Of a stretch of DNA of 64,000 nt, positions 41,622-52,398 are shown piece after piece. A program made the translations under genes and the position numbers. This stretch comes from Nannochloris sp. 'desiccata' (taxonomy: Eukaryota > Chlorophyta > Trebouxiophyceae > Chlorellales > Chlorellaceae). The notes under the pieces were generated by a model, which was given only the letters and a program-made list of their open reading frames with translations, was not told the origin of the DNA and did not search any database. Where the stretch lies: contig JAGTXX020000002.1 of assembly GCA_019044685.2 (NCBI GenBank), positions 434,001 through 498,000 on the forward strand, written 5' to 3'. How positions within the stretch are numbered: the stretch's first letter is position 1; the number at the start of each line of letters is the position of its first letter.

Positions 41622-42970
41622 ATGCGATCGGACACTGAGTTTGCCAAAGCTCTTGTCGCTGCCATTGAAAGTGACGGAGACATGGACCGGGCAGTTGCAT
41701 ATTTCAAACAGATTTCTGCCCGTCCATTCCCTCACAATATTAAAAAGTTTATTCAAAGAGTTTGGGATCGCTACAAAGATGGAGAAATTAAAATTGCTGC
41801 CCGCGCCACACCTAAGCGAACAAAGTTAATTTCAGACGAGCAGGCACAGCAAGCTTCAGACATGTTTCTGCAAGGTGTGCAAGGACCCTCCGGCTGGCGT
41901 CCTGCAGGCAGCGCTAAACAGGTGAGCACTATGTTTCTTTTGTGTGTGTATGTGTTGCCGTCCAACTCGTCCCAGTGATTTTGCTTTTCAAAACTATTTA
42001 CCTTCCCATTGTTTTGCAGGCATGCATGGAGAATGAAGGACTAAAGGCTATCATCAAAGAAACAGGTTGTAGTCCAACTCAACTCTGGACAAGAGCAAAG
42101 CAGGTCAACCCCAAATTGCAAACGGTCCATATTCCCAAAAACTCTAAAATCAAGCCTACTCTAGTAGGCATTATTACCACCCAAAGGACCAAAGCAGAGG
42201 CTTTGACCCAAGCCGACAAAAATGAGCGCCTCCGTAAAGCTAACAAACATATGCAACGATCTATAAAGGTTCGTATGTGTGATACTTACATTGACGAGGG
42301 CGCTATTATGATCGGCAACATGCCAACTCTCCAGGCTATCACCGAGAAGGGAAAGCGCATGCAGAGTGGTATCCCTCTTCCTCGTGCTATGCAAATGCCA
42401 AGTTCAAAGTTTCCTAAAGAAGCCTGTGGGAAATTACATTTTGTTATCGCTATCCATCCAAATCTCGGTCTCGTTTATCTTGATTTTTTAAGTTCTACTA
42501 CAGACCACCCTATGCATGGGTGTTACAAGAAATCTGATGGACGCAGTTATAAAGGAATTAGTTCTAAAGAGTTCAGTAAAGTAATGAAGGAAATTATGGC
42601 TACATTGAGGACGCTGCAGACGAAACACCCCAAGAATTTTCTTGGAGGTGTCAAAGTTGTTCTGAATAACATGCCCTTTCACTCAGCTGAGATTGAAAAA
42701 CTAGGCAAGCGAGCTCTAGAGATTCCCCCTAAATCACCAGAGTTTCAAAAGCCAGTGACGCGGGTAATACGTGCGATTAAGACTGAATTCTGGAAAAGAT
42801 ATGCTGAGATGCTTAGCAAGCCTGACAATCCTGGCTATATTCCTTTTAAAAGAGCAAAATCGTTGTTGCGAAGAGTTGTTAAAGCTGTGGTGAAGCCAGA
42901 AAATATCGCAAAGGATGTGCATGCAATGCTTCCTATTTACAAAGCGATAGCTGATGCAAAAGGTGGCTAA
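41622..42970 (+). CDS. Tc1/mariner-like transposase relative, apparently catalytically altered
   Basis: Exons 41622-41921 and 42020-42970 over a clean 98-base GT-AG intron give an intact 416-residue protein. The order of parts suggests a Tc1/mariner/IS630-type transposase: N-terminal helical DNA-binding-like region (to about residue 185), then CDTYIDEGAIMIG resembling the first-Asp strand, KVVLNNMPFHS in the place of the usual second-Asp strand (D-N-x-P-x-H), and IPPKSPEFQKPVTRVIRAIK in the place of the SPDLNPIE motif. By this reading the first Asp is kept, the second is Asn and the third acid is missing. An open, spliced gene without a working triad suggests a domesticated protein or a recently decayed copy. 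No terminal inverted repeats were found around it. The family call rests on short motifs. Confidence 0.55.
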
Positions 42971-43269
42971 CTTTCTTTCTTTCTTTTTATCAAAGCATAG
43001 TATAGGAAAGAGTATCAGATCTATCCAACGGACTATCTAGCAGCATTTAACTCCATTTCTAGCTATATAAACAATTAGTTTGTCTTATAATTGAACGTCT
43101 CTTACAATTGAACATTTACGATAGTGTCTTTTTTTATAAAAAGTCACCTGCACCCAAAGGTGAGTGACGTTTTCTTTTTTGTTTTTTGTTGCTCCATAAG
43201 TTCTCAAAAATATCTAATATAGATATAGGTAAATGCAGTTTTTCAGAATATGTAAACATATCTCTATTT

Positions 43270-45442
43270 CTACCTTTCATACGGCGCGATATCATCTCCA
43301 AACAGCTCTTCCAATGCTCGATGCAACCTCTCTATTGGGAAATCTTCTTGCCATGCCTCGGCCAAATAATTTACTGAAGGGAGACTTTCGAGCATTAATC
43401 CAGGTGCTGATACTATAATCGTACTATTATTAGTACCATCGGTAGTCGTATTGCCCGTAGTAGTAGTAGTACTGATGGTGAGACTTGTGTTGTCTTTATT
43501 TGTAGGCCGCATATTACCTGCAATGGTCAATATTTTCTTTAAAGAGTTTTGACCGGCAGCAGCAAGCGCAGCAGAGGTCGTGGCATCTTCTTCTCCTTCT
43601 TCTTCTCCAAAAATTTCTGAGAGGTTAATAGGCGCGGAAGAGTCGTTGTAATTCTTGTTTCCATTCGTGGTATTGGTAGCAGATATTCCTGCTTTCTTCC
43701 CTCCTCGGCCTCGTATGCCCCCGCCAGCAGCGCTCGGAGGTCTAGAAGCATTCCCTACCATCACTGCTTCTGCGTCTGTACGTGACAAATTAGCAATTTT
43801 TGGCTGCACTTTTCCACTTTTCGTTGTAGCAGCAGATGTCTTTCTCTTTCCTGCTCTCTCTTCTTTCTTCCTTACCCCAGCTTTCTTCCCTCCCGCAGCA
43901 GCGGCAGCGGCAGAATTCCATGCCGCACACACGCCGCTCAGATATACACAATATCCACTAGCAGCTAACAACGCACATCTTACTTTCAACGCATTCATTA
44001 ATTTTCTTGCTCCCTTTCTTCCCGAGAGATCCTCTTTTAAAGCCACAACAGCAGGAATAAGATTAGGCAGTAGTAAAGAACGGACAACCCGTGGTCCTTG
44101 AGCTTCTAATCCAACTACCGCACCGTAGCGACTAGGTAAAGAGCTGGTTGGGGAGGTAAGAACAGAGAGCAATTGTCGCTGCACACGTGGAGCAGCATCG
44201 GGATAGGTAGCGCATAACGCAGCAGCTGCGCGTGCAGCTTCTTCTCGTACAGTCCAATGTAACGCATCAGAATCAAGCGACGTATCCCGAGAAGCATCTC
44301 CTCCTTCGTTGTTGGAAATCGTTTTCTTCTTCTTTCTGCCGCCGCCACCATCAGCTGCACCATCATCGCTACCATCGACCTCTTCTGATCTGCTTTCTCC
44401 AACAGAGTGAGCGAGCAGGCATGTTAACACTGCAGGGATAATTTCATGTAAGTACGGCCCTAAATCAAGACATGGGTTATTACCGAGACTAACTGCAGCT
44501 CGTAATAAAAGACTCAAGCGAGGCGCTGAAGCCAAGTACAATCCTGCTTTTTCAGCCAAGTAATGAGCGAAATACGGCGCTAGAGGTTGTAATCCTGCAT
44601 CAGTGCGTAAACTTGCCAACGCAGCAAGGAGTTCCTTGGATGCAGCAGCGGGAGGCGGTGCTGCTGTTTCTAAAGCAGAGACCACTTTATTGTAGTAAAG
44701 GTGAAGCTCTTTAGATACTACGTGCTTTAATGGAGCACGGACTAACGCCCCTTCTTCAAAATTATTTCCATTTGCAGCTGTACCTGTACCTGTACCTGCA
44801 GCGGCAGCGGCTTCTGCCTTGGCACCACCTGCAGTTACAATTTCTGCTGGTACCACAAGGGCAGGTAATGCTTTCCGTGTTGTTTCAGTACGTTGTCTTT
44901 TATCTCTATGGCTTGGGGGAATTAATGGCATGTTTTCAGGAATAGCAGGCTGTTTTCCATTCACTGCCATCCAGTGCACCGTAACACCCGCCTCCCATGG
45001 CAACGGTGGTAACGGTGCCTCTAATATAGTGGATAATGGAACCACGGGGTCTTCAGCATAAACTATATCCGCATGCCCAGCTGCTTTAGTGAACCGGGCA
45101 GGGTCTGAAGAACTGCAAAGACCATAAACAGGTTCTACATTTCTGAGCTTGAAGGCATTGTTTATATCATCTGGGTTTATGTAGGTGCGTTTTGCATGTC
45201 TGGCAAATTTAGATGCTTCCTGAGAAAGTCGATGAAGTTGGAGAGTGAGAGTATCGAAGGGTGATCCAGAATAGACTGCAAGAAAAGGTTGCAATGATTT
45301 TGATCAAGGTTTCTCTTACCTGCACAATTTCGCGGAGCCTGTATTCTACATCTGGAGCTAACGTAGTTGCTGCATCAGGGGTTGGTTTAATGCCTAAACC
45401 TTCAGCTACGACTTGAACAAACGAAGGTTCGATCAAACTCAT
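43270..45442 (-). CDS. TAF6: TFIID subunit TAF6
   Basis: Exons 45442-45320 and 45219-43270 over a 100-base intron give 690 residues. Exon 1 holds the first helices of the histone fold, with LAPDVEYRLREIVQ; the splice continues EASKFARHAKRTYINPDDIN and AFKLRNVEPVYGL, the TAF6 signature. The central region (about 200-440) is the HEAT-repeat TAF6 C domain, e.g. LAPYFAHYLAEKAGLYL, interrupted by an acidic Gly/Lys insert. The C-terminal third is low-complexity with Lys, Ala and Thr runs, ending with EAWQEDFPIERLHRALEELF. TAF6 pairs with TAF9 in TFIID (and SAGA in some species) at core promoters in the nucleus. The start Met at 45442 fits the family N-terminus. Confidence 0.93.
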
Positions 45443-46039
45443 CAAAATTATCCCACTTTTTTAAAAGAGAACAAGCAAAAACTTCTGGTAGAATCTAATT
45501 AAACGATGACATCGTAATAAATCAAGAAGATTAAAATTATCGATCTATTGTTCTGATCACTTAAGGCCTCGACCTCAAAGCAAAACTTGTGTGTTCATGT
45601 CTGCCGGCGCCAGGCGGCAAGCTTGTCTGGTCTGTCCCAAGGTAAATGCATGCATTCTTACAGCCTGCTTAAGAAGAAAGGGGCCATACTCACGAGAAAG
45701 AAGCGGCCGTACTTTATTTGTATCGAAAAGGGGGGTTGAAGAAAATAATAATTAAGACCAAGGCAAAACTGCGTTGAGAGAAAGAGCAAACAAACATCGA
45801 AGAAAAAATTGTTGCGGAAAGGTACAAGCAACGATGTAGAGAAAGAAATAAAGAATTAAAAGAGTATAAGTATTAAGTAGTGGTCACCTAGGTACGGCAA
45901 ATATGCAACGCAAAGGATAGAAAGATGTAATTGTAGAAGGTAATTGATTAATTGATACCTGGGCTGCTTTAGAACTTTCAAATACCAATATGATGTATGT
46001 TCTTCAGAAAATTTTCCGAGCGTTCTTTCCTCAATTTTT
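45443..46039. other. intergenic between TAF6 and the secreted protease
   Basis: 597 bases, AT-rich, no supported gene. GCCGGCGCCAGGCGGC at about 45602-45617 is a GC-rich island with dyad character in otherwise AT-rich DNA. Confidence 0.45.
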
Positions 46040-47227
46040 TTATTTAAAATACCCACTAGTGCACTGATTAGATTTCGTCACTTTCCCTCGCGCAGTCAAC
46101 AACGTGCACATCCCAACACCGCTACTCTCCAAATCCACTTTCTTCCACGTCCATGCTTTGCATGCTGTCATCATCGCACCACCACCACCACCACCGCTCC
46201 TACACATTTCAAGACACTTGTCAAAGGTCTTCGTCTTTTTCGTACTCAATACTGCACCTCCACTATAACATTGGGAGTACCCAGGCATATTTAATCTCAC
46301 TGGAGCACGTGCGCCTCGCAAATTATACATACTCATGGTGTCATCTATCCAAGTTTGCCAATATTTGATATTGACGGGAACATCAATCTCCATTACCGAT
46401 CCACAATCCCCTGCTGGTCCAAACGAAGTGACGCCTACTTGCACCGGTGCTTTTCCACGGTTCGTAATCAAATAAGGACCGCCAGAATCACCACCGCAGG
46501 TAGTTTGCATGGTGTCTGGCGGGACACCTATGCAAAAATGATCATCGTCTAGTTCATAGTCAAAAATAACTTCATGGAGTTGGTCACATTCAGCAGTGGG
46601 CAGAATTTTCCCTGTAGTATACATAAGGTGCGAGGCCATCTTTCCGTTATCCATTTGACCCCATCCTACAACAGTTAATGTCGTTCCCGCTGACATGTTT
46701 GTTGCAGCGCTTGCCAACTGGACCGGTTTAACTGACGATGGGATGGGCTTTGCTAATTTTATTAACCCCACATCTCCAAAACTTGAAGTTTCTGGGGTGT
46801 ATTGCGCCGGAATGAAGAATTCTTCAATCGACCCAGCATCGTATTGATCATCGTATTCCGTAGAGCCGAAATAAATGTGGCTGTTGGTTTTATCTGCAAA
46901 CATGCTGGTCCAGTCATCAAAAATGCAATGCCCTGCGGTGAGGATGACACGTGGGGCAATAACGGTGCCTGTACAGATACCACCGTCGACATCAAAGTAG
47001 ACGACAAAGGGGAATTGGCCGTCGGTAGCTTCTTGGCCATAGGCGATTCGTCCGCCTGATGCTTTGAGGGTTCTCCTGCGGCGGGGGAGGCGGGCGCTGG
47101 AGGAGGAAGAGGCAGATTGGGAAGCTCGTTCTTCGCTGGAGAGCGCTATGTAACTGCCACTATCAGCTGCGCTAACGTGGAAACATGCCAAGAAAGCGAA
47201 GGTTGTGTAAAGTAAGTAAAGGTTCAT
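46040..47227 (-). CDS. secreted trypsin-fold serine protease with PAN/apple-like tail
   Basis: Single exon, 395 residues from the Met at 47227; an in-frame Met ten codons upstream is less likely because the signal peptide MNLYLLYTTFAFLACFHVSA begins here. A Ser-rich propeptide with RLPRRRR precedes the activation site GGR|IAYG. The S1 fold has His100 in LTAGHC, Asp152 in GDVGLIKL and Ser248 in CGGDSGGP, so the triad is complete. The residue six before the active Ser, which sets primary specificity, is Thr rather than the Asp of trypsin, so cleavage after Arg/Lys is unlikely. Residues 320-395 form a Cys-rich region (SQCYSGG, DKCLEMCRS, TACKAWTW, MCTLL, NQCTSG) like a PAN/apple module, usually a carbohydrate or protein binder. 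A decayed copy lies 600 bases upstream. Confidence 0.9.
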   Translation of the reverse strand: MNLYLLYTTFAFLACFHVSAADSGSYIALSSEERASQSASSSSSARLPRRRRTLKASGGRIAYGQEATDGQFPFVVYFDVDGGICTGTVIAPRVILTAGHCIFDDWTSMFADKTNSHIYFGSTEYDDQYDAGSIEEFFIPAQYTPETSSFGDVGLIKLAKPIPSSVKPVQLASAATNMSAGTTLTVVGWGQMDNGKMASHLMYTTGKILPTAECDQLHEVIFDYELDDDHFCIGVPPDTMQTTCGGDSGGPYLITNRGKAPVQVGVTSFGPAGDCGSVMEIDVPVNIKYWQTWIDDTMSMYNLRGARAPVRLNMPGYSQCYSGGAVLSTKKTKTFDKCLEMCRSGGGGGGAMMTACKAWTWKKVDLESSGVGMCTLLTARGKVTKSNQCTSGYFK

Positions 47228-47809
47228 TTCAAAGAAATTGAATTTTGTTGAAATCAAATAGTGAAAACAGGTTTATTGTGAAAACTGCGGTTTCTGTGAT
47301 GATCTGCAGCCAACAATGTAATTATTTCAGACGTCTAGAGTCCTCAGAGGTCAAAGTCTAGGCTATAACGTCGGGTTTTGAAGTTCAAAATGGGTGTGCA
47401 ATCGATTAATTTGCAGAAGCTGCTGCCCCGCGTGCTCGCCCCCTGAGCAGCGGTATGATCCCGCACAGCCCGTGTCAAAATAAATTGAGAGTCAAATTCA
47501 ATGTTTAATCGCTGGAAGTATATTATCTTTTTGAGGATACTTCACCGTGGATCATCGTGACCAGCATTTTGCTCTGAACAGCTGGAGAACTCAGTCCCTT
47601 ACTTTGCATCAACAACATAGAACCAATACGAAGATACAGATAAGGCAACAATAATGAAAAATTAAAAATGCTGAAACTAAGTTTGAATACTCTGAAATGA
47701 AACTTTTTGGAGGCGGTACCGGTGGCGGTGCGGTTGACATTTTTGAAAAATTTGAAAAATATAAAATCTAGAAAGACCCATCAACGCACTCACTAGAGAT
47801 CTTGGACGC
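47228..47809. promoter_or_regulatory. upstream region of the protease gene
   Basis: About 580 bases with no gene. GGTCAAAGTC at 47349-47358 is W-box-like (TTTGACC on the minus strand), about 120 bases before the protease start codon. Confidence 0.35.
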
Positions 47810-48349
47810 ACTCTTATCCCTTCCTTGAAACACAGTTCTTTGCTCTCTTCCTCCACGTTCATGCTGTGCATGCTTTGTTCTTCCTACATACCTCACAGCA
47901 CTTCCCAACTTTTTTCCTTTTCTCCTCTGAAAGCGTCCACTTCACCTCTTTGTCTTCTTCAAGATGCTTCCCTCTTTCCACCACAGCAACCCTCTCATTC
48001 TTCCTCCCATGTTATGTATACTCGGCATATCTTCTACCCACGTGCGCCAATACATGACACTGGTAGACACATTGATATTATCAGTGCCATCACCACATTG
48101 ATGACTTTCTATAGGAAAAAAAGCATTTTTTGCTCCCTGAATTTAATATTGTGAGGGCGGATTCCAGTATACAGAGCCTATATACACCGCTGAATGGGTC
48201 TTATTAATCCATCCATGGCTATCTCTCAAATGTGGAGCAGTTAGAACAACAGAAGAAGTTATCAGGCTGCCAGAGCACATAAAATCTTCACCTTGAGAGA
48301 AAGCAAGCGGTAAATGAGAACTGATCTTTTGTAGCAGGCTGACCCGCAT
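47810..48349 (-). pseudogene. decayed tandem copy of the trypsin-fold protease gene
   Basis: Three pieces match the intact gene in order. (1) 48349-48146: FMCSGSLITSSVVLTAPHLR and NKTHSAVYIGSVYW match the strand before the active His and the following loop; LTAGHC has become LTAPHL. (2) About 48090-48010: NINVSTSVMYWRTWVEDMPS aligns with EIDVPVNIKYWQTWIDD. (3) About 47875-47815: the C-terminal Cys-rich part, where the Trp of CKAWTW is a TGA stop. The stretch carrying the catalytic Asp and Ser is deleted, the frame is broken and no signal peptide is visible. The DNA match around TTCCACGTCCATGCT-like text at 46145 and 47850 is also clear. It is a non-functional duplicate. Confidence 0.82.
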
Positions 48350-48574
48350 GTACTAATATTGATCAATTACAATTTTTAAAATTAATATTGATAGCTTTTG
48401 GTGAAATACATCATTGTGGAACATCTCGGCCCAATCTCTCCGTGCCCCGCGCCTCGGCCCGACTAGTAGGAATCCTACTAGTAGTCCTGCCACTAAATCT
48501 CAAACAAATGACAACCCCACTACGTTTGACCTTACTCCATAGACTACACTACAAACACATGTCTTAGTCTATCA

Positions 48575-49321
48575 TCAAATAAAAAAGTTTAAGATTGACT
48601 TCAGACGGCCTTCGTTTTGAGCCTTACCACCCAGAACAACCGCTGCTCCAGGCACAGCTACTGCTGCTGCGATTGTCGCAGTTTCCCCCCTTTGGCCAGC
48701 TTTTTCTCCAATTACTTCACTTTCGGTTTTCCTGGTCCGCTGGCTTTGAAGACCGGCAGATTTTTCCTGCTCAGCCTTGAGAGCTGCCGTCAGCTGGGCG
48801 ATTTCAGATGTTTGCAAAGCCAACACGCGGTCATGCTCTTTCAAGTTCAACTTCAGACCCACAAGGTCGTTACTAGTTTGAGCCATTTCGGTCTTCAATT
48901 TTTTCTTGTCAGCAGCATACGCCTGGACTTTGGCCTGCTCGGCAGTTAAGGCGGCGTTGAGAGAAATAATCGCTTCTTCCTTTGCTTTGAGTCGTTTCTC
49001 AAGGGAGAATTTTTCCTCTCTGCTTGCAATGAGCAGCTGCAAAAGATACATAGGATCAGGATGCCAAAGATGAGTTCGGCAAGAAAGGTCCGTCAGCAGG
49101 CCACGCCGTCAATTTCAAGGTTCAAGCAACAGGAAAGAGCTAGAGCACTAAAGACAATTGAAAAGCAGCCCTTATTAGAGCTTGGTTGATTATAATAAGC
49201 TTACATTGCGTCTCTTCAACTTTTCGGTCTCGATTTCGTCTTGAAAGGCTTTATTTCCACACAGGAAGCCATAGGCTCCGATACCAGCACCAATTAAAAA
49301 CGCACTGAGTGATTGATCCAT
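48575..49321 (-). CDS. anchored coiled-coil protein, cluster gene 1
   Basis: Exons 49321-49205 (39 codons) and 49036-48575 over a 168-base intron in phase 0; 192 residues. Exon 1 holds the anchor, SLSAFLIGAGIGAYGFLCG, with small residues spaced as in Gly-zipper membrane helices. Exon 2 is a long coiled coil (about residues 42-150; EKRLKAKEEAIISLNAALTA, then KLKTEMAQTSNDLVGLKLNL), followed by a second Ala/Val-rich segment TATIAAAVAVPGAAVVLGG and the tail GRLKSILNFFI. The second segment could be another membrane span, making a helix anchored at both ends. Not recognised as any known family. First of seven same-strand genes of this type. Confidence 0.7.
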
Positions 49322-49744
49322 TCTACTTGGTTAATTACGTCTATTATGGTTTGCAGATATAATTTATTAGATAATATTATGATTCTGTGAGAGATCGGCG
49401 GAGTTTAGCGGTTGAACAGCTCCGAAGGCGGCGGAAAACCGAGGTGGAGACATCACCAAGGAAGAGGAGGGAGAAAATGTGGGCTAAGAAAGTGAAATCC
49501 GCGCTGGTTTCTGAAACCTTACTAACTAGGGTTATAAATCTTACATAGTGTAGAAATCCGTTTATCAATTATGAAGGAATCATTAGCGTGCTGTAAGGGG
49601 GGCAATTATTATGTTAAAGCCACGTAAAAGAAGGGTACTCTGAGATTTGGAGAGAAAAACAAAGTTCCCACTTTGCATGTTGGGGGATCGCAAAGGCTGC
49701 GATTAAGGTTTTAGAAAGGAGCAAAGGCTTCAAGAACCACTCTT
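49322..49744. other. intergenic between cluster genes 1 and 2
   Basis: 423 bases with no supported gene. The minus frame at 49377-49568 has no protein-like character. No W-box-like motif noticed here. Confidence 0.4.
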
Positions 49745-50257
49745 TTAAAAGAATTTAGGTACGCGGCGCTTGCTATCAGCTTTCTTCTCGTCCTGAGAGG
49801 AACTAGAAGCACCAGCAGAAGTAGAAGTAAGAGCGGGAGCGTTACGGGCAGCAAGAGTTTTTGCCATGCGTTCATGTTTAGCCTGTGATTCAAGAAGCTT
49901 CTGGGTCATTTCTTGCAACTGATACCGCAAGTGAGCATTGTCAGCTTCAAGTTCAATTTTTTCTTCTCTTAACTGACGGTTTTCGTCCACAAGCTGTTGA
50001 TTGTGGCTGCTGACCTTGGAAGTTACGGCTTCCCGCTCCTACAAAAGTTAAATAAGAAACAAACTTTGAGTTTTTGAGCAGGATAAGGGCCCTCGATTTG
50101 CCTTTATTTAGATATATATACACCAAAGTACAACATAAAAGATAGCTCTTACCTCGAGGGAGGCTTCAGCTTCCTTGTTGGCGGCCTCTTTCATGACAAC
50201 CCCGAGAGTAAAACCCATAACGGTGCACATCGCACCGCGAATAACAGGAGCAATCAT
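49745..50257 (-). CDS. anchored coiled-coil protein, cluster gene 2
   Basis: Exons 50257-50153 (35 codons) and 50038-49745 over a 114-base intron in phase 0; 132 residues. Exon 1: MIAPVIRGAMCTVMGFTLGV, a Gly-rich membrane segment, then an acidic helix ending KEAEASLE. Exon 2 is a coiled coil (about residues 36-90; QLREEKIELEADNAHLRYQL) followed by a Ser/Ala-rich linker and the tail SKRRVPKFF. Neither module matches a family I know. The tail resembles those of cluster genes 1 and 4 and of the 62059 gene. Upstream DNA contains GACAAAGTCAAAGTCC at 50361-50376. Confidence 0.7.
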
Positions 50258-50500
50258 CCTGTCTAGACGCTAAATATATTAAGTTGTATAATTAATATAA
50301 TTAGTTTTGATATTAATGCTGGGGGTTTTATGGCGGGTTCTATTACACAAGGTTTGAAATGACAAAGTCAAAGTCCAAAAACGGCTGGCTGGGAATTGTA
50401 AAGAAAGGAATAAACAGCACCAGCATTGACCACGCTAAATGGTAATCACTTAAGGTTCAATTTAATATGATCTTGATCTAGAGCGATCTTAGTAAGTCTA

Positions 50501-50794
50501 TTAAATAGAAATATTGGAAAAAGCAAGGTCTCTGGCGTCATTGAGCTGATCTTGAAGCTTTTCCAACTGCTCCTGGAGTCCCCGAGTATTAGACTCTTCC
50601 AAAGCCAAAGCTTGGCTGAGCTCGTATATCTGCTCTTCAAGCTCTTTAATTTCCTTCAAAGCTTCGTTTAATACATTACGTAATTCATACGTCTGCTCAA
50701 GCTTGGAGGCAAGGGCTGGGGAGCGTGCTCCCATGGCAGCAATGCCAATAACCACCGGGAGGAGAATAAGAGGGAGAGCAGGAGGAATCTTCAT
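50501..50794 (-). CDS. anchored coiled-coil protein, cluster gene 3 (single exon)
   Basis: 97 residues without an intron. MKIPPALPLILLPVVIGIAA gives a membrane segment at residues 5-21, followed by a coiled coil from about residue 28 to 88 (LEQTYELRNVLNEALKEIKE, then GLQEQLEKLQDQLNDARDL) and a short end FSNISI. It is the smallest and simplest member, just anchor plus coiled coil, with no aromatic tail. Unknown function. Confidence 0.68.
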   Translation of the reverse strand: MKIPPALPLILLPVVIGIAAMGARSPALASKLEQTYELRNVLNEALKEIKELEEQIYELSQALALEESNTRGLQEQLEKLQDQLNDARDLAFSNISI

Positions 50795-51111
50795 TTCGGC
50801 TTGTTAATACGAGTTGCTCTTTAGTATTAAAGTATATACTTATAATTTATTAAGAAGGAAGGGGGGTAAAAGAGCAGGCTATCGAGGGTGAGCAAGTAGA
50901 GCGTCTGAAGGTTCAAGGTTACAAGTTCGTGGGATTCTCTCCAGGAACAAATTTTACTTTTTACAGCAATTACGTGGCAAATTAGACATGTTACAAGAAT
51001 AAACAGCTCTTTAAGCTGCTAGTCTAAAGACCTTTTAAGTAATGTAGGATAGAAAATGCAGAATGCAGCTTTACATGTGCAGAATAGAGAATGAACCTTG
51101 ATCGCAGCCAT
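50795..51111. other. intergenic between cluster genes 3 and 4
   Basis: 317 bases with no supported gene; no obvious repeat or motif. Confidence 0.4.
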
Positions 51112-51891
51112 CTACCACCATCTGAACAACCTTCTCCTCCTTCTCGTTCTCTCCTGCGCTTGTGGGGCAGGTTGTTGACCTTGAAGTTGAGCAATATAGT
51201 CGATCTCAAGCTCCGCTACAGTAGGCACTGCAGCAGCATTTACTTCGAGATTTTCCGCGACTGGAAGCTCAGCAGCACCTCTTTGAGTGTACCCGGCCAG
51301 TTCCTCTTCCCGGCCTCGTCGAGCCAACTTTTCTAAAAACAGCTCTTTTGTGAGGTACAAAACTTGGAGCTGTTTCTCGGTCAGTGTACGAGTCATGGAG
51401 TCAAGTACCATAGCGCTTTCAGCGAGAGTGATGAGCACTTCGTGGTTGTAGCCGCTGTTGATACTATAGCGAGCAAATTGAATATTGAGTCGGTCACGGG
51501 CTTTAATTGCTTTCTCTATAAGCTCAGGGATAGGTATTTCATCTTCTTCATCGGTAGAAGCTTCATGCTGAGTGTTTTGTAGTGTTGCTTCTTGAGGTTC
51601 CATGTTGTTGGAAGCGCCATCTTCAGCAGATTGGGGTAAAGTAAAATTAAACAAGGCCTGGAGCCAACCAAAAGTTAATTAGCGAGCGAGACTAGTGAGT
51701 GATATTATTGTGATCATTTGACGAGATATTGAGCGCTTTAATGGGCAATATATGTTGATCAGTGATCTTACCAAAAGCTTTGAATAGCTAACGCCTACAA
51801 TGAAGCCCCAATTCTGGAGAAAAGTCTTCTGAGTAGACCGCTGTTCATTTTGAAGCTCGTGGCCCTGTTGGTGTTCCTCTTGAGCCATCAT
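51112..51891 (-). CDS. anchored helical protein, cluster gene 4
   Basis: Exons 51891-51772 (40 codons) and 51657-51112 over a 114-base intron in phase 0; 221 residues. Two Met codons open exon 1 (MMAQEEHQQGHELQNEQRST); a modest hydrophobic segment crosses the splice (WGFIVGVSYSKLL|ALFNF). Exon 2 is acidic and then helical: DEIPIPELIEKAIKARDRLN, VLDSMTRTLTEKQLQVLYLT and ELFLEKLARRGREEEL. The tail is RTRRRRRLFRWW, a basic run ending in two aromatics. Here the anchor follows a hydrophilic N-terminus, unlike genes 1-3. Unknown function. Confidence 0.65.
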
Positions 51892-52095
51892 GATCAATCT
51901 AAAATATCTTTTAAAGATAATAATTGTTACAATTAATTGAAATTCGGACGTATAGAAACTTTTAGGCATTCAGAATAGAACCTAGATATTTGAATTGGTC
52001 AACCAGGTTGAGGCGCCGGAAAATAGATTCTACTCTGAATCTACATGCTGTCCTGCATTTCAAGCCCTTACGCACCACCGCAGACCTGCTCAAAG

Positions 52096-52398
52096 TTACA
52101 GACCCGTATCATAGATTTCTTCATCAGTCATAGTGGCGTATTGCTCCAAGTCAGGAGGGAGAATCCTGAAACTGCTCACCCAGCGAGCAGCGTTCCTCGC
52201 CGCCAGCCTTGCATCAACCAGCTGTCGCCTCAGATCTTGCTCATTCTGGATATTTTGGGTTGCTTCTTCGCTTTCCTGCACTGCTTGTTGATGCTGCTGG
52301 CAAGCTTCGAAAGCACACTTGCCGATAAGGACGGCGCAGGTGCCCGTAAGGAGGGCGAGTTGCATGGTTTGCAGGTGGTGTGCAACGAAACCAAACAT
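52096..52398 (-). CDS. small anchored helical protein, cluster gene 5 (single exon)
   Basis: 100 residues; the start may be the Met at 52398 or the one at 52365 (MQLALLTGTCAVLIGKCAFE), which puts the membrane segment at the very N-terminus. A Gln/Glu-rich helix follows (QQHQQAVQESEEATQNIQNE and QDLRRQLVDARLAARNAARW), then an acidic end TDEEIYDTGL. Not recognised. It lies in series with the other cluster genes on the minus strand, and has the same anchor-then-helix order. Confidence 0.6.
   Translation of the reverse strand: MFGFVAHHLQTMQLALLTGTCAVLIGKCAFEACQQHQQAVQESEEATQNIQNEQDLRRQLVDARLAARNAARWVSSFRILPPDLEQYATMTDEEIYDTGL

Noticed and set aside
41100..43170. terminal inverted repeats around the transposase-like gene
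   Set aside because: I compared the flanks by eye; the palindromes lie only on the left side, and the hairpin TCACCT...AGGTGA at about 43143-43162 does not match them.
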